Shown here piece by piece: positions 19,510-26,994 of a DNA stretch of 64,000 nucleotides. The DNA comes from Pseudomonas fluorescens (GTDB taxonomy: Bacteria > Pseudomonadota > Gammaproteobacteria > Pseudomonadales > Pseudomonadaceae), in assembly GCF_902497785.1 (NCBI RefSeq), contig NZ_CABVHK010000009.1, forward strand, positions 1 through 64,000. Reading direction: 5' to 3'. The notes below the pieces were generated by a model. That model was not told where the DNA came from. It saw only the letters and a program-made list of their open reading frames with translations, and ran no database searches. Both the position numbers and the translations under genes were made by a program. The stretch's first letter is position 1; every line of letters starts with the position of its first letter.

Positions 19510-19923
19510 ATGAAAATCAATCCCTACCTCATCTTCAACGGCGACTGCAAAGCCGCGTTCACCTTCTATGCCCAGGCCCTGCAAGGCCAGATCGAGCTGA
19601 TGATGACCTTCGGCGAAAGCCCCGCGCGTGAGCACTTTCCTGCCGACCTGCACAACCTGATCATCCACACCCTCCTGTCGGTGGGCGATCAGGCGATCAT
19701 GGGCTCGGACACCACACCGGATCGCCCCACCGATGACATGGCCGGCTGTTCAGTCTCCTTGAACGTCGACAGCATCGCCGAGGCCGAGCGGGTATTCAAC
19801 GCGCTGGCGGAAGACGGCAGCGTGCAGATGCCGCTGGAAACGACCTTCTGGGCGGCGCGCTTTGGCATGCTGGTCGACCGGTTTGGCGTGTCGTGGATGG
19901 TCAATTGCGAAAAGGATCAGTGA
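19510..19923 (+). CDS. PhnB-like VOC-superfamily protein
   Basis: A 137-residue protein of the PhnB / 3-demethylubiquinone-methyltransferase-like glyoxalase fold: INPYLIFNGDCKAAFTFYAQAL at the N-terminus, GSDTTPDRP in the middle, and FWAARFGMLVDRFGVSWMVNCEK at the end. The activity is unknown; such proteins form dimers of paired beta-alpha-beta modules. The frame is open from 19450, but the ATG at 19510 follows CCGGGAGCG and gives the family start. It is monocistronic, upstream of a REP cluster. Confidence 0.9.
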   Translation: MKINPYLIFNGDCKAAFTFYAQALQGQIELMMTFGESPAREHFPADLHNLIIHTLLSVGDQAIMGSDTTPDRPTDDMAGCSVSLNVDSIAEAERVFNALAEDGSVQMPLETTFWAARFGMLVDRFGVSWMVNCEKDQ

Positions 19924-19993
19924 ACTTCACGCGCAATATTCCTGCTCGGATGCCGACCTGATATCGCTGGTGCCCCAATCCCCATTGTGGGAG

Positions 19994-20048
19994 CGCCGTG
20001 TCAGAGCTTGGCAATCGAGACTTCGGTGGATTTTACGAACGCGATCAC
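19994..20048 (-). pseudogene. Duplicated 3' end of the Mop-domain gene
   Basis: These 55 bases match 20173-20227, the last codons and stop of the intact molybdopterin-binding-type gene, with one mismatch (G/A at 20037). The copy encodes about 15 C-terminal residues (VIAFVKSTEVSIAKL, stop) without any upstream part. A REP doublet separates the two copies, so the duplication unit includes REP sequence. Confidence 0.85.
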
Positions 20049-20067
20049 TGACGTCACCCAATCACCT

Positions 20068-20167
20068 TGTGGGAGCGAGCCTGCTCGCGAAAAACCTCCA
20101 GACACCGCGTTCACCCAGACGGCACGGGTAATCGTTGTCGGCCATCGCGAGCAGGCTCGCTCCCACA
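20068..20167. repeat. REP doublet between the two Mop 3' copies
   Basis: TGTGGGAGCGAGCCTGCTCGCGA at 20068 and its complement ending at 20167, spacer about 55 bp. A further partial core (TGTGGGAGCG) sits at 19987-19996 at the edge of the duplicated fragment. Confidence 0.88.
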
Positions 20168-20179
20168 GGGATCGCCGTG

Positions 20180-20395
20180 TCAGAGCTTGGCAATCGAGAC
20201 TTCGGTGGATTTTACAAACGCGATCACCTCGCTTCCCACTCTCAACTCAAGATCGCGCACCGAACGGGTGGTGATCACTGAAGTGACAATCCCGGAGGCG
20301 GTTTGCACGTCGATTTCCGAGACCACTTCCCCTTCTACGATTTCCTTGATGACGCCTTTGAACTGGTTGCGGACGTTGATCGCTTTGATGGTCAT
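20180..20395 (-). CDS. Mop/TOBE-domain molybdopterin-binding-type protein
   Basis: A 71-residue single TOBE/Mop domain: MTIKAINVRNQFKGVIKEI, then GEVVSEIDVQTASGIVTSVITTRSVRDL, and a final GSEVIAFVKSTEVSIAKL. This is the full pattern of molbindins, small proteins that oligomerise and bind molybdate or tungstate. The ribosome site AGGAAG precedes the ATG. No mod transport genes are adjacent, so a stand-alone molybdate buffer is inferred. Upstream sequence to 20640 is AT-rich with no gene. Confidence 0.9.
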   Translation of the reverse strand: MTIKAINVRNQFKGVIKEIVEGEVVSEIDVQTASGIVTSVITTRSVRDLELRVGSEVIAFVKSTEVSIAKL

Positions 20396-20760
20396 GAGGC
20401 GGCTTCCTGTGGGGTGTCGAACGCATCCGGGTAGATGGCCAGGCGTTCAAAGTGCACGCCAAGGAACAAGATTAATAGGAATATATAATTCTCTATTTAT
20501 ATCTTTCAGGAATATTAACTCCGCACATAATGCACATCCTGTAGCAGCAGCGCTCCTACAGTTCTACGCGGGACGGAGTAGGAAACGTCCGAAAACGCTT
20601 AAATTGGAATCTCGACTGACATCAATTCATCCCGGCTCTTGATAGGTTTGCACTAACCCGGCTCCGGGGCGTTTTGTGGTGATGGCCATGGAAGGTCACT
20701 AGCACTTGTTAAATCAGCGTTACCGGAGCCTGTGCCACGCCACAGGAAAAGGAACCCTGA
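20396..20760. other. Intergenic region with vgrG leader hairpins
   Basis: No gene is visible in these 365 bases. 20460-20520 is strikingly AT-rich, and 20540-20565 holds a fragment of REP-like sequence. Close to vgrG, GGCTCCGG (20660-20667) pairs with CCGGAGCC (20723-20730), and CCTGTG (20729) pairs with CACAGG (ending 20746), directly before the AAAAGGAA ribosome site. These could fold the vgrG leader. Confidence 0.5.
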
Positions 20761-22830
20761 ATGCTCAACGCAGATCCTCACGCCCGTTTCAGCCTCACGA
20801 TTGACGACCTTCAACACGACCTTCAGGTACTCAGATTCGACGGCAAGGAATTCATCAGCCAGCCGTACGCCTTTGAGATCGAGCTGGTCAGCGACCGATG
20901 GGATCTGGACCAAAACGACCTGTTGAACAAACTGGCCTATCTCGCTTTTAACGAGGCCGCCGACGGTATTCACGGGCAAATTTTTAGCGTGAGCAAAGGC
21001 AGTTTCGGCAACGGCCTGACCCGCTATAACGTGACGCTGGTGCCTCGATTGGCGTACCTGCACCACCGCATCAATTGCCGCATCTTTCAGCAAATGACCG
21101 TTCCACACATCATTGCGCAAGTCCTGGACGGCCACGGCATCCATCGGGATTTCCACCAGTTTCAACTGGGCGGCGTTTATCCGGAGCGTGAGTACTGCGT
21201 GCAGTATCAGGAGTCGGATCGCCAGTTCATAGAACGCCTCTGCCAGGAGGAAGGTCTGCACTACCACTTCCGGCACAGCCGCGAAAAACATGTGTTGGTG
21301 TTTGGCGACGACCAGACCGTGTTTCCCAAACTCGACCGTCCGACACGCTATAAACACGATACGGGCATGGTCGCCGAAACGCCGGCGATCAATCACTTTG
21401 ACGTGAAAGTGAAAGCCGGTACCAGCCGCACCACTCGCCGCGATTACGACTTCAAGAAAGCGCGTATTTTACTGGAGGCCGAGAGCCGGCCTGATGTTTC
21501 CCGAACTCAGCCCGACCTCGAGGATTACCAGTACCCCGGCCGTTTCACCCAGCGCGATCGCGGCAAGCTCTTGAGCCGACGCGAACAGGAGCGTCACGGC
21601 GCCGCGCACCGTGTAGCACGAGGTAAAAGCGACCAACCGATGCTGCGCTCCGGGCATTTCCTGCCACTGTCCGAGCATCCCATAGAAGAATGGAACGACC
21701 TGTGGCTGCTGACCGAAATCGAGCATGAAGGCGAGCAGCCGCAAGTCCTGCAACAGTACGCGGCCTACACCGGCGCCGGCCTTGAAAACGGCTTTCAGGG
21801 GTATCGCAACCAGTTCGTCGCCACGCCTTGGGACGTGATCTACCGCTCGCCACTGACCCACGACAAACCGCGCATCGCCGGCGTTCAAAGCGCCGTGGTC
21901 ACCGGCCCGGAAGGCGAGGAAATCCATTGCGACGCCTACGGTCGAGTCAAGGTGCAGTTCTTCTGGGATCGCGAAGGTCGCAACGACGATAAAAGCAGTT
22001 GCTGGCTGCGAGTCTCCGCCCTTCTGGCTGGCAATGCCTTCGGGGGCGTTGCCTTGCCAAGAGTCGGCATGGAAGTACAAGTCAGCTTTCAAAACGGCGA
22101 CCCCGACTACCCCGAAATCATCGGCTGTGTCCCCAACAGCGCCAACCCGGTGCCCTACGAATTACCCGCCCACAAAACCCGCAGCGTATTCCGTTCCCGT
22201 AGTACGCCCGACAGCAACGGGTTCAACGAAGTGCACGTTGAAGACCGTGTTGGTCAGGAGTTGATTTACCTGCGCGCCCAACGAGACATGGAACAGCGGA
22301 TAGAAAACGACAGCCGTCTGGAGGTCGGCAACGAGCAACGCACCACCGTCAAAGGTGACAGCGTTACCGTGCTGCAAGCCACGGAGCATCGCACCACCAG
22401 CGGTGACCGGCACACACAGCTCAAGGCCAACGACTATCTGCAAGTAGCGGGAAATAGCCACACCCACGTTGATCAAACACTGGCGTTCAGCGCTGGCCGG
22501 GTGTTTGTCGTTGAAGCCGACCTGATCGTTTTGAAGGCCAGGACCAAGGTCTTGATCGAAGCCGGTGGTGAACATTTACAAGTAGGTGGCGGCGGAATAT
22601 TCGGCAGCAGCGCCGTCCAGATCGGTGGCGCGCCGATGCACGTGCCAGCCGCCTCGGTCGCTGCGCCTCGGTCAGTTAATGGCTTGTCCGTGCCACCTGA
22701 GCTGCCGCCGATGCTCGCCTCGTCCCAGCCCGCACTGATGGCAGCAAGCAACGCGTTGGCAGCGGACTTCTGCCCGATCTGCGAAGCCTGCCGTGAAGGC
22801 GTCTGCCCAACGCAAGGAACCGCCGCATGA
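20761..22830 (+). CDS. vgrG: Type VI secretion tip protein VgrG (TssI)
   Basis: A 689-residue spike protein. The gp27-like N-terminal part (FSLTIDDLQHDLQVLRFDGKE, then YPEREYCVQYQESDRQFIERLCQEEGLHYHF) is followed by the gp5-like OB domain (VTGPEGEEIHCDAYGRVKVQFFWDREG) and the beta-helix with short repeats (LEVGNEQRTTVKGDSV). It trimerises and caps the Hcp tube. The tail after about 635 is Pro/Ala-rich and ends with a C-x2-C-x2-C-x4-C cluster, as in some Pseudomonas VgrGs; there is no obvious enzymatic extension. It overlaps the DUF4123 gene by 4 bp, so they are translated together. No other T6SS structural gene is in the window, so this is an orphan vgrG locus. Confidence 0.95.
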   Translation: MLNADPHARFSLTIDDLQHDLQVLRFDGKEFISQPYAFEIELVSDRWDLDQNDLLNKLAYLAFNEAADGIHGQIFSVSKGSFGNGLTRYNVTLVPRLAYLHHRINCRIFQQMTVPHIIAQVLDGHGIHRDFHQFQLGGVYPEREYCVQYQESDRQFIERLCQEEGLHYHFRHSREKHVLVFGDDQTVFPKLDRPTRYKHDTGMVAETPAINHFDVKVKAGTSRTTRRDYDFKKARILLEAESRPDVSRTQPDLEDYQYPGRFTQRDRGKLLSRREQERHGAAHRVARGKSDQPMLRSGHFLPLSEHPIEEWNDLWLLTEIEHEGEQPQVLQQYAAYTGAGLENGFQGYRNQFVATPWDVIYRSPLTHDKPRIAGVQSAVVTGPEGEEIHCDAYGRVKVQFFWDREGRNDDKSSCWLRVSALLAGNAFGGVALPRVGMEVQVSFQNGDPDYPEIIGCVPNSANPVPYELPAHKTRSVFRSRSTPDSNGFNEVHVEDRVGQELIYLRAQRDMEQRIENDSRLEVGNEQRTTVKGDSVTVLQATEHRTTSGDRHTQLKANDYLQVAGNSHTHVDQTLAFSAGRVFVVEADLIVLKARTKVLIEAGGEHLQVGGGGIFGSSAVQIGGAPMHVPAASVAAPRSVNGLSVPPELPPMLASSQPALMAASNALAADFCPICEACREGVCPTQGTAA

Positions 22831-24071
22831 TCAACACACTCCCCCGTCAATGGATGAACGAACAGCGCCGCCTGGGCCATGAACTGTGCCTGGTGCTGGA
22901 CTCGCAGAACGAGCGTGACACCCGTCAGCTGTTGATGAAGTCCAGCGGACATGACCAGTACCTGAGCGTCTACAACGGCACCACCCTCGTGAACATGGCC
23001 GACGCCGGGCCGTACATGTTCACCCTGGAACAGTCTGGCGACAGACGCCTCGACGACCTGCTGGACCATCCCGACCGCAACTGGGGTTGGCTGGCGAGCG
23101 TGGAAAAAGGTGCACTGCGCGAATGGGTCCAACACTGGCAAGAGCGGCTGATTGTCGGGACGCGTCCCTATCAGGCGCTGTATCGCTTTCACGACAACCG
23201 GGTGTTGAGTCGCGCGCTTAACCAGCTACCCGTCGAAGAGTCCCCAGCCTTCCTCGGGCCGGCGATCAGCGTGTGCTACTGGGACGGCACAGCCTGGAAA
23301 ACCGCTCAAAACCCTGCACCCGGCACATACCCCGTGCCGGACAGCCCCCTCTGGCTGCGCACTCCCCTGCCCCAACCCCAAGCCTCGGAAATCCGCCGGC
23401 TCAACGCCCACCGTTATTTGCTGGCCGAGCATGTCGAGGCCTACGCCAACCTCGCCGAAGTGCATGACCCTGATGCGTGGTTGCGTACACAACATGCGGC
23501 GTGCTCTTTAGCGATTCAGCAGAAAAACGGGCTGCCGGATCGGCCGCCCTTGCTGGCGCAGATCTTCCAGGCCGGGAATCATTCGATGACCGGCGGGTAC
23601 GTTCCGGCATGTTGGGCGGTGTTGCTGCGGTGGAAGACTGCGCAAGAATCGAAAAAGTCGCGGGTTACAGATATTGAGTTTGACTCGGTCGCTAGGTCGC
23701 TGGCACGAATCACTCAGCAGCTCAGGGATGAAGAAGATAATTTGCCGGGGCGTTCGGACGCTTATGGTCGCACTCGAGAGAACCTCATCAATGCACTGAG
23801 ACTTGAACGGAGCAAGATAGAAACTACCGTCAACCGACTAAAAAAGATTCGACCTGAGAGGATTAGCGCACACGCGCTTTACGGATCGCTGTCGGAACAG
23901 CCCGAGCAACTGGAAGCAAACCTGGCGCGCTGGCTGGCGCATCCTGAGAACAAGGTGAAAGACCCGTTCGCCATGGCGCCGGAAGACCCGGATGAGGACG
24001 CGCTGACGGCTTCGATCTATGGGCACACCGTTGGCGCACCGTACACGCTGGATATCGATTCGATCTGTTAA
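22827..24071 (+). CDS. DUF4123-domain T6SS effector adaptor, with long C-terminal extension
   Basis: A 414-residue protein. Residues about 18-140 match the DUF4123 chaperone/adaptor domain (ELCLVLDSQNERDTRQLL, PYMFTLEQ, GWLASVEKGALREWVQHW). These adaptors load a toxin onto the adjacent VgrG. Residues 270-414 are an extra mostly helical, charged segment (SLARITQQLRDEEDN, SKIETTVNRLKKIRPE) ending PYTLDIDSIC. It begins where GC content drops, which suggests a swapped module. The normal third gene, an effector, is missing: the next gene is a DUF6124 protein 346 bp away. Either the extension is the cargo or the effector was lost. Confidence 0.87.
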   Translation: MINTLPRQWMNEQRRLGHELCLVLDSQNERDTRQLLMKSSGHDQYLSVYNGTTLVNMADAGPYMFTLEQSGDRRLDDLLDHPDRNWGWLASVEKGALREWVQHWQERLIVGTRPYQALYRFHDNRVLSRALNQLPVEESPAFLGPAISVCYWDGTAWKTAQNPAPGTYPVPDSPLWLRTPLPQPQASEIRRLNAHRYLLAEHVEAYANLAEVHDPDAWLRTQHAACSLAIQQKNGLPDRPPLLAQIFQAGNHSMTGGYVPACWAVLLRWKTAQESKKSRVTDIEFDSVARSLARITQQLRDEEDNLPGRSDAYGRTRENLINALRLERSKIETTVNRLKKIRPERISAHALYGSLSEQPEQLEANLARWLAHPENKVKDPFAMAPEDPDEDALTASIYGHTVGAPYTLDIDSIC

Positions 24072-24219
24072 ACACCCCCTTGTTTAAAACGCCTCTAAGT
24101 AACGTCAAGAAAGCTACAGCGTCTTGCGTAATTCCCTACCGTTACGCCAGAATCCGCCGGCTTGTGCGCCTTGGGCATGGGGCTTATCGTTTTCCGGTCG
24201 CTGAAAAAAACAGCGATCG

Positions 24220-24348
24220 GGTTTGGTAGCCCGGATCCTCCAGGCGCATCGCGCCACCTCAGCAGAATTGTTTCTGCATCTTATGGTGGCCATGCGCGGG
24301 GCGTCTTCGGATGCGCCGGGTTCCTGGACCGGTCTACCAACCTGCGTA
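24220..24348 (+). promoter_or_regulatory. Strongly base-paired leader element upstream of DUF6124 gene
   Basis: Nested complementary segments form a long stem-loop. GGTTTGGTAG near 24220 pairs with CTACCAACC near 24335-24345, and CCGG and CCAGG pair with CCTGG and CCGG just inside. GCGCAT (24244-24249) pairs with ATGCGC (24292-24297), CCACC (24254-24258) with GGTGG (24285-24289), and GCAGAA (24262-24267) with TTCTGC (24272-24277). A smaller hairpin (TCGCTG, seven A, CAGCGA) lies just upstream near 24200-24220, and a second TTTGGTAG lies in a loop near 24365. The whole gap 24072-24416 is thus highly structured and contains no convincing gene. Confidence 0.6.
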
Positions 24349-24416
24349 TGGCTGCCACCCATCGTTTGGTAGCGAGGGGTGATGGCTCCTAATTTTGTTT
24401 TCCAGGAGTGTCATCA

Positions 24417-24764
24417 ATGCCCAAGCCAACCCCCAATCCGCCCGAAACAGATCCAGCCTCCACCCACGAAAGCCTCAATTCAGAAAACCGCCACGAGGAC
24501 CCCGAACGCATCCCCTCCTACGCCGACATTCGAGCCACCCCACGCACCCTTACCACGTGGTACGTCATCGATCCGCACCTCCATACCGAAGACTTGTTGG
24601 GCAACGCGTGCGAATCGCTGGCCTCCGCCCATGTGATGACCATGGATCTGGTCGATCACACCGAGGGGACCGCTCGCAATACCCTGTTGGGTATCGCGCA
24701 AGTCATCATGCTGGCTGAACTCAACGTGAATCGGGCGCTGGATCAGCTCGACCCGATTGAGTAA
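24417..24764 (+). CDS. DUF6124 (formerly DUF3077) family protein
   Basis: A 115-residue protein matching the Pseudomonas-specific DUF6124 pattern: MPKPTPNPPETDP at the start, an acidic disordered linker, then LLGNACESLASAHVMTMDLVDHTEG and RNTLLGIAQVIMLAELNVNRALD. The function is unknown. The start is the ATG at 24417 with CAGGAG eight bases upstream. The unusual structured leader just before it suggests post-transcriptional control. Confidence 0.88.
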   Translation: MPKPTPNPPETDPASTHESLNSENRHEDPERIPSYADIRATPRTLTTWYVIDPHLHTEDLLGNACESLASAHVMTMDLVDHTEGTARNTLLGIAQVIMLAELNVNRALDQLDPIE

Positions 24765-24774
24765 ACGCCTACCT

Positions 24775-24911
24775 CTGTGGCGAGCGAGCTTGCTCGCGCT
24801 GGGCTGGGCTGCGGAGCGGCCCCAAAAGTCGGATAAAAACGCCGATTTTTTGTGCGTGCTACGCACTGGAGCGCCAGCCCGGTCAAGCGGGAGCAAGCTC
24901 CCTCGCCACAG
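24775..24911. repeat. REP-like long inverted repeat (CTGTGGCGAGCGAGCTTGCTCGCGC)
   Basis: Left arm from 24775 (CTGTGGCGAGCGAGCTTGCTC) pairs with the right arm ending 24911 (GAGCAAGCTCCCTCGCCACAG). The interior includes a smaller palindrome with GCGTGCTACGCAC. It lies between the convergent DUF6124 and tonB genes. Confidence 0.85.
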
Positions 24912-24964
24912 GCACTAACTCAAGGCATCTTTCCTAGTCACAGACCCTGTGTTCGCTCACCCAA

Positions 24965-25762
24965 TCACTTGATCCGGTAGTGAAACGTATTGCGCACCGC
25001 CGGCACTGAAACCACCTGCCCATCGACGACTTTGGGCTGATAGCGAAAGGTGTTCGCGGCAGCCAGCGATGGGCGTATGAACAACGGATGACAGCCATCG
25101 ATCACCTTGGGGTTCTCAACCTTGCCCTGCGGGTTGACCGTGTATTCCACGGTGCAATCACCTTCGATATTTTTATCCAGCGCCCGTTGCGGGTAGTCCG
25201 GCGCTTCCTTGCTCAAAGGCAAATACTGGCGGCTGTTGGCGGCGGTTTGTGCCGCCTGTTGACGGGCGCGCTCGGCGCTCAATCGAGCCTGCTCGGCTTG
25301 TTGTGATTGCTGCTCGGCGAGGCGTTGTTGTTCAGCGTCGCGAGTGCGCTTTTCCGATTCCAGACGTTGACGTTGTTGCTCGGCCTGGAGCTCGCGTTTT
25401 TTGTCCTCGACCCGCTTACGCGCCAACACCGCCTGCTCGAGTTTTTGCGCCTGAATCTGCGGATCGACGGCGGGTTTGACGGGCGCTGCGACAACGGGTT
25501 CGGGCGGTGCCGGTTCGACCACTGCGGGCGCCGGTTCCGGTGCCACGGGCTGCGGCGCCGGCTGCAACATCATCAATTGGGTGCGCAGTACCGCAGGCGT
25601 TTCGACAGATGGTTTCTCCGGCGACCAGCCATGCATCAGCAACGCCAGAACGATCGCATGCAAAGCCACCGCGAGACTCGCCGCCACACCGTGCTGCCAG
25701 AACGAGCCGCGAATACTGCTCGACACCGCCATCGCCGGACCGTGCATGATCATCGCCGTCAT
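24965..25762 (-). CDS. tonB: TonB energy transducer
   Basis: A 265-residue periplasm-spanning protein. A single N-terminal membrane anchor (HGVAASLAVALHAIVLALLMH, about 24-44) contains the His typical of TonB anchors. A Pro/Val/Glu-rich segment (about 70-105) and a long charged Gln/Arg/Glu coiled stretch (110-170) follow. The C-terminal TonB domain reads YPQRALDKNIEGDCTVEYTV and ends NTFHYRIK. It couples proton-motive force to an outer-membrane receptor. It overlaps exbD by 4 bp and is the last gene of the receptor-phytase-exbB-exbD-tonB series, so it probably serves that receptor. Confidence 0.93.
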   Translation of the reverse strand: MTAMIMHGPAMAVSSSIRGSFWQHGVAASLAVALHAIVLALLMHGWSPEKPSVETPAVLRTQLMMLQPAPQPVAPEPAPAVVEPAPPEPVVAAPVKPAVDPQIQAQKLEQAVLARKRVEDKKRELQAEQQRQRLESEKRTRDAEQQRLAEQQSQQAEQARLSAERARQQAAQTAANSRQYLPLSKEAPDYPQRALDKNIEGDCTVEYTVNPQGKVENPKVIDGCHPLFIRPSLAAANTFRYQPKVVDGQVVSVPAVRNTFHYRIK

Positions 25763-26211
25763 TGCGGGGCCTCGGTCACCAGCCCGAGGTTGCTGACGCC
25801 GCCCTGTTGCAACGCCGCCATGGCCGCGACCACGCTGCCATAACCGGCGTCCTTGTCGGCGCGAATGTAGACCTGAGTGTCCTGCCGCTCGGCCACGATG
25901 TGCGCGACTTTCGCCCGCATGTCGTCGAGGCTCACGGCGCTATCGGTCTGATGTTCGGTGTCGAGTTCACCGCCGAGGTTCCAGTAGTAACCGCCCTCGG
26001 CCTTCACCGACAGCGTGAGGATTTGCTGGCGCGTGTCGGTGACCAGCGCTTCACTGGCGATCTTGGGCAGTTCGATCTTCACGCCCTGGGTCAGCATTGG
26101 CGCGGTGACCATGAAAATCACCAGCAGCACCAGCATCACGTCGATGTAAGGCACCACGTTCATTTCGGCCTTGGGCCCGTGCTTGCGTTGCGGTCTGATC
26201 AGCATATTCAC
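25759..26211 (-). CDS. exbD: ExbD biopolymer transport protein
   Basis: A 150-residue protein. The N-terminal anchor contains the essential Asp (MNVVPYIDVMLVLLVIFMVTA, Asp near 25), followed by a periplasmic domain ending GVSNLGLVTEAPQ. It forms the proton channel with ExbB. It lies 7 bp from exbB and overlaps tonB by ATGA. Confidence 0.94.
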   Translation of the reverse strand: MNMLIRPQRKHGPKAEMNVVPYIDVMLVLLVIFMVTAPMLTQGVKIELPKIASEALVTDTRQQILTLSVKAEGGYYWNLGGELDTEHQTDSAVSLDDMRAKVAHIVAERQDTQVYIRADKDAGYGSVVAAMAALQQGGVSNLGLVTEAPQ

Positions 26212-26218
26212 GCTCCTC

Positions 26219-26920
26219 TCAGGCCGCAGCGGCCAGGTTCATCGGCGCGCCGTGCAAGGTGCGATGCAAACGAACCTGCAGCTCATTGCCGAAGGCGTAG
26301 TAACGGGTGAGCAGGGTCTGGCTGCGCGAGGCAAAGCGGTTGTAGGCCATCACCGCCGGGATCGCGGCAAACAGGCCAATGGCCGTGGCGATCAGCGCTT
26401 CGGCGATGCCCGGCGCCACGGTCGACAGCGTCGCTTGCTGCACTTGAGAGAGGCCGAGGAAGGAATTCATGATTCCCCACACCGTGCCGAACAGACCGAT
26501 GTAAGGACTGACCGAACCGACCGTGGCGAGAACCTGCAAACCTTTTTCCAGCTGCACTTCCTGTTCACTGATGGCCACGTACAGCGCACGCTCGGTGCCC
26601 TCGAGCACGACCTCGGGGGAATTGCTCCCACGCTGATGCAGGTGAGTGAACTCGAGAAGCCCGGCTTGAAAAATCGGCACTACACCGCTCTCGTCAGAAG
26701 CGGTTTCCCGGTACAGCGGCTGTAAGTCCGAAGCGCCACGAAACCTTTGCACGAAGGCATTCATCTGCCGCTCGCGTTCGCGCAACACCCGACCGCGCTG
26801 GATGATCAAATACCAACTGAGCAAAGACGCGAGCAGCAGAGTGAGCATGACCGCTTTGACCAACAGGCTGGCGTCACTGATCAAGCCCCAGATGGTCATG
26901 TGTTCGAGCGTGGCCTGCAT
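26219..26920 (-). CDS. exbB: ExbB/TolQ-type proton channel protein
   Basis: A 233-residue MotA/TolQ/ExbB channel protein. There is one membrane helix near residue 18-38 (LLVKAVMLTLLLASLLSWYLII) and two more in the C-terminal half (VSPYIGLFGTVWGIMNSFLGL; IGLFAAIPAVMAYNRFAS), the hallmark of the family. The frame is open upstream to 27031, but the ATG at 26920 with AAGGAG before it is the clear start. It is closer to TolQ-like ExbBs than to long Pseudomonas ExbB1, as expected for a dedicated receptor system. Confidence 0.93.
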   Translation of the reverse strand: MQATLEHMTIWGLISDASLLVKAVMLTLLLASLLSWYLIIQRGRVLRERERQMNAFVQRFRGASDLQPLYRETASDESGVVPIFQAGLLEFTHLHQRGSNSPEVVLEGTERALYVAISEQEVQLEKGLQVLATVGSVSPYIGLFGTVWGIMNSFLGLSQVQQATLSTVAPGIAEALIATAIGLFAAIPAVMAYNRFASRSQTLLTRYYAFGNELQVRLHRTLHGAPMNLAAAA

Positions 26921-26994
26921 GATGAAACTCCTTGTTTTAAGCGCCGTTGGGCTATTGGATGAAAGTCCGATGACAGGTTGATGACCGGTCCGGA

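Noticed and set aside
24162..24392. 76-codon frame upstream of the DUF6124 gene
   Set aside because: It lies entirely within the base-paired leader, lacks a ribosome site, and its residues simply reflect the stems.
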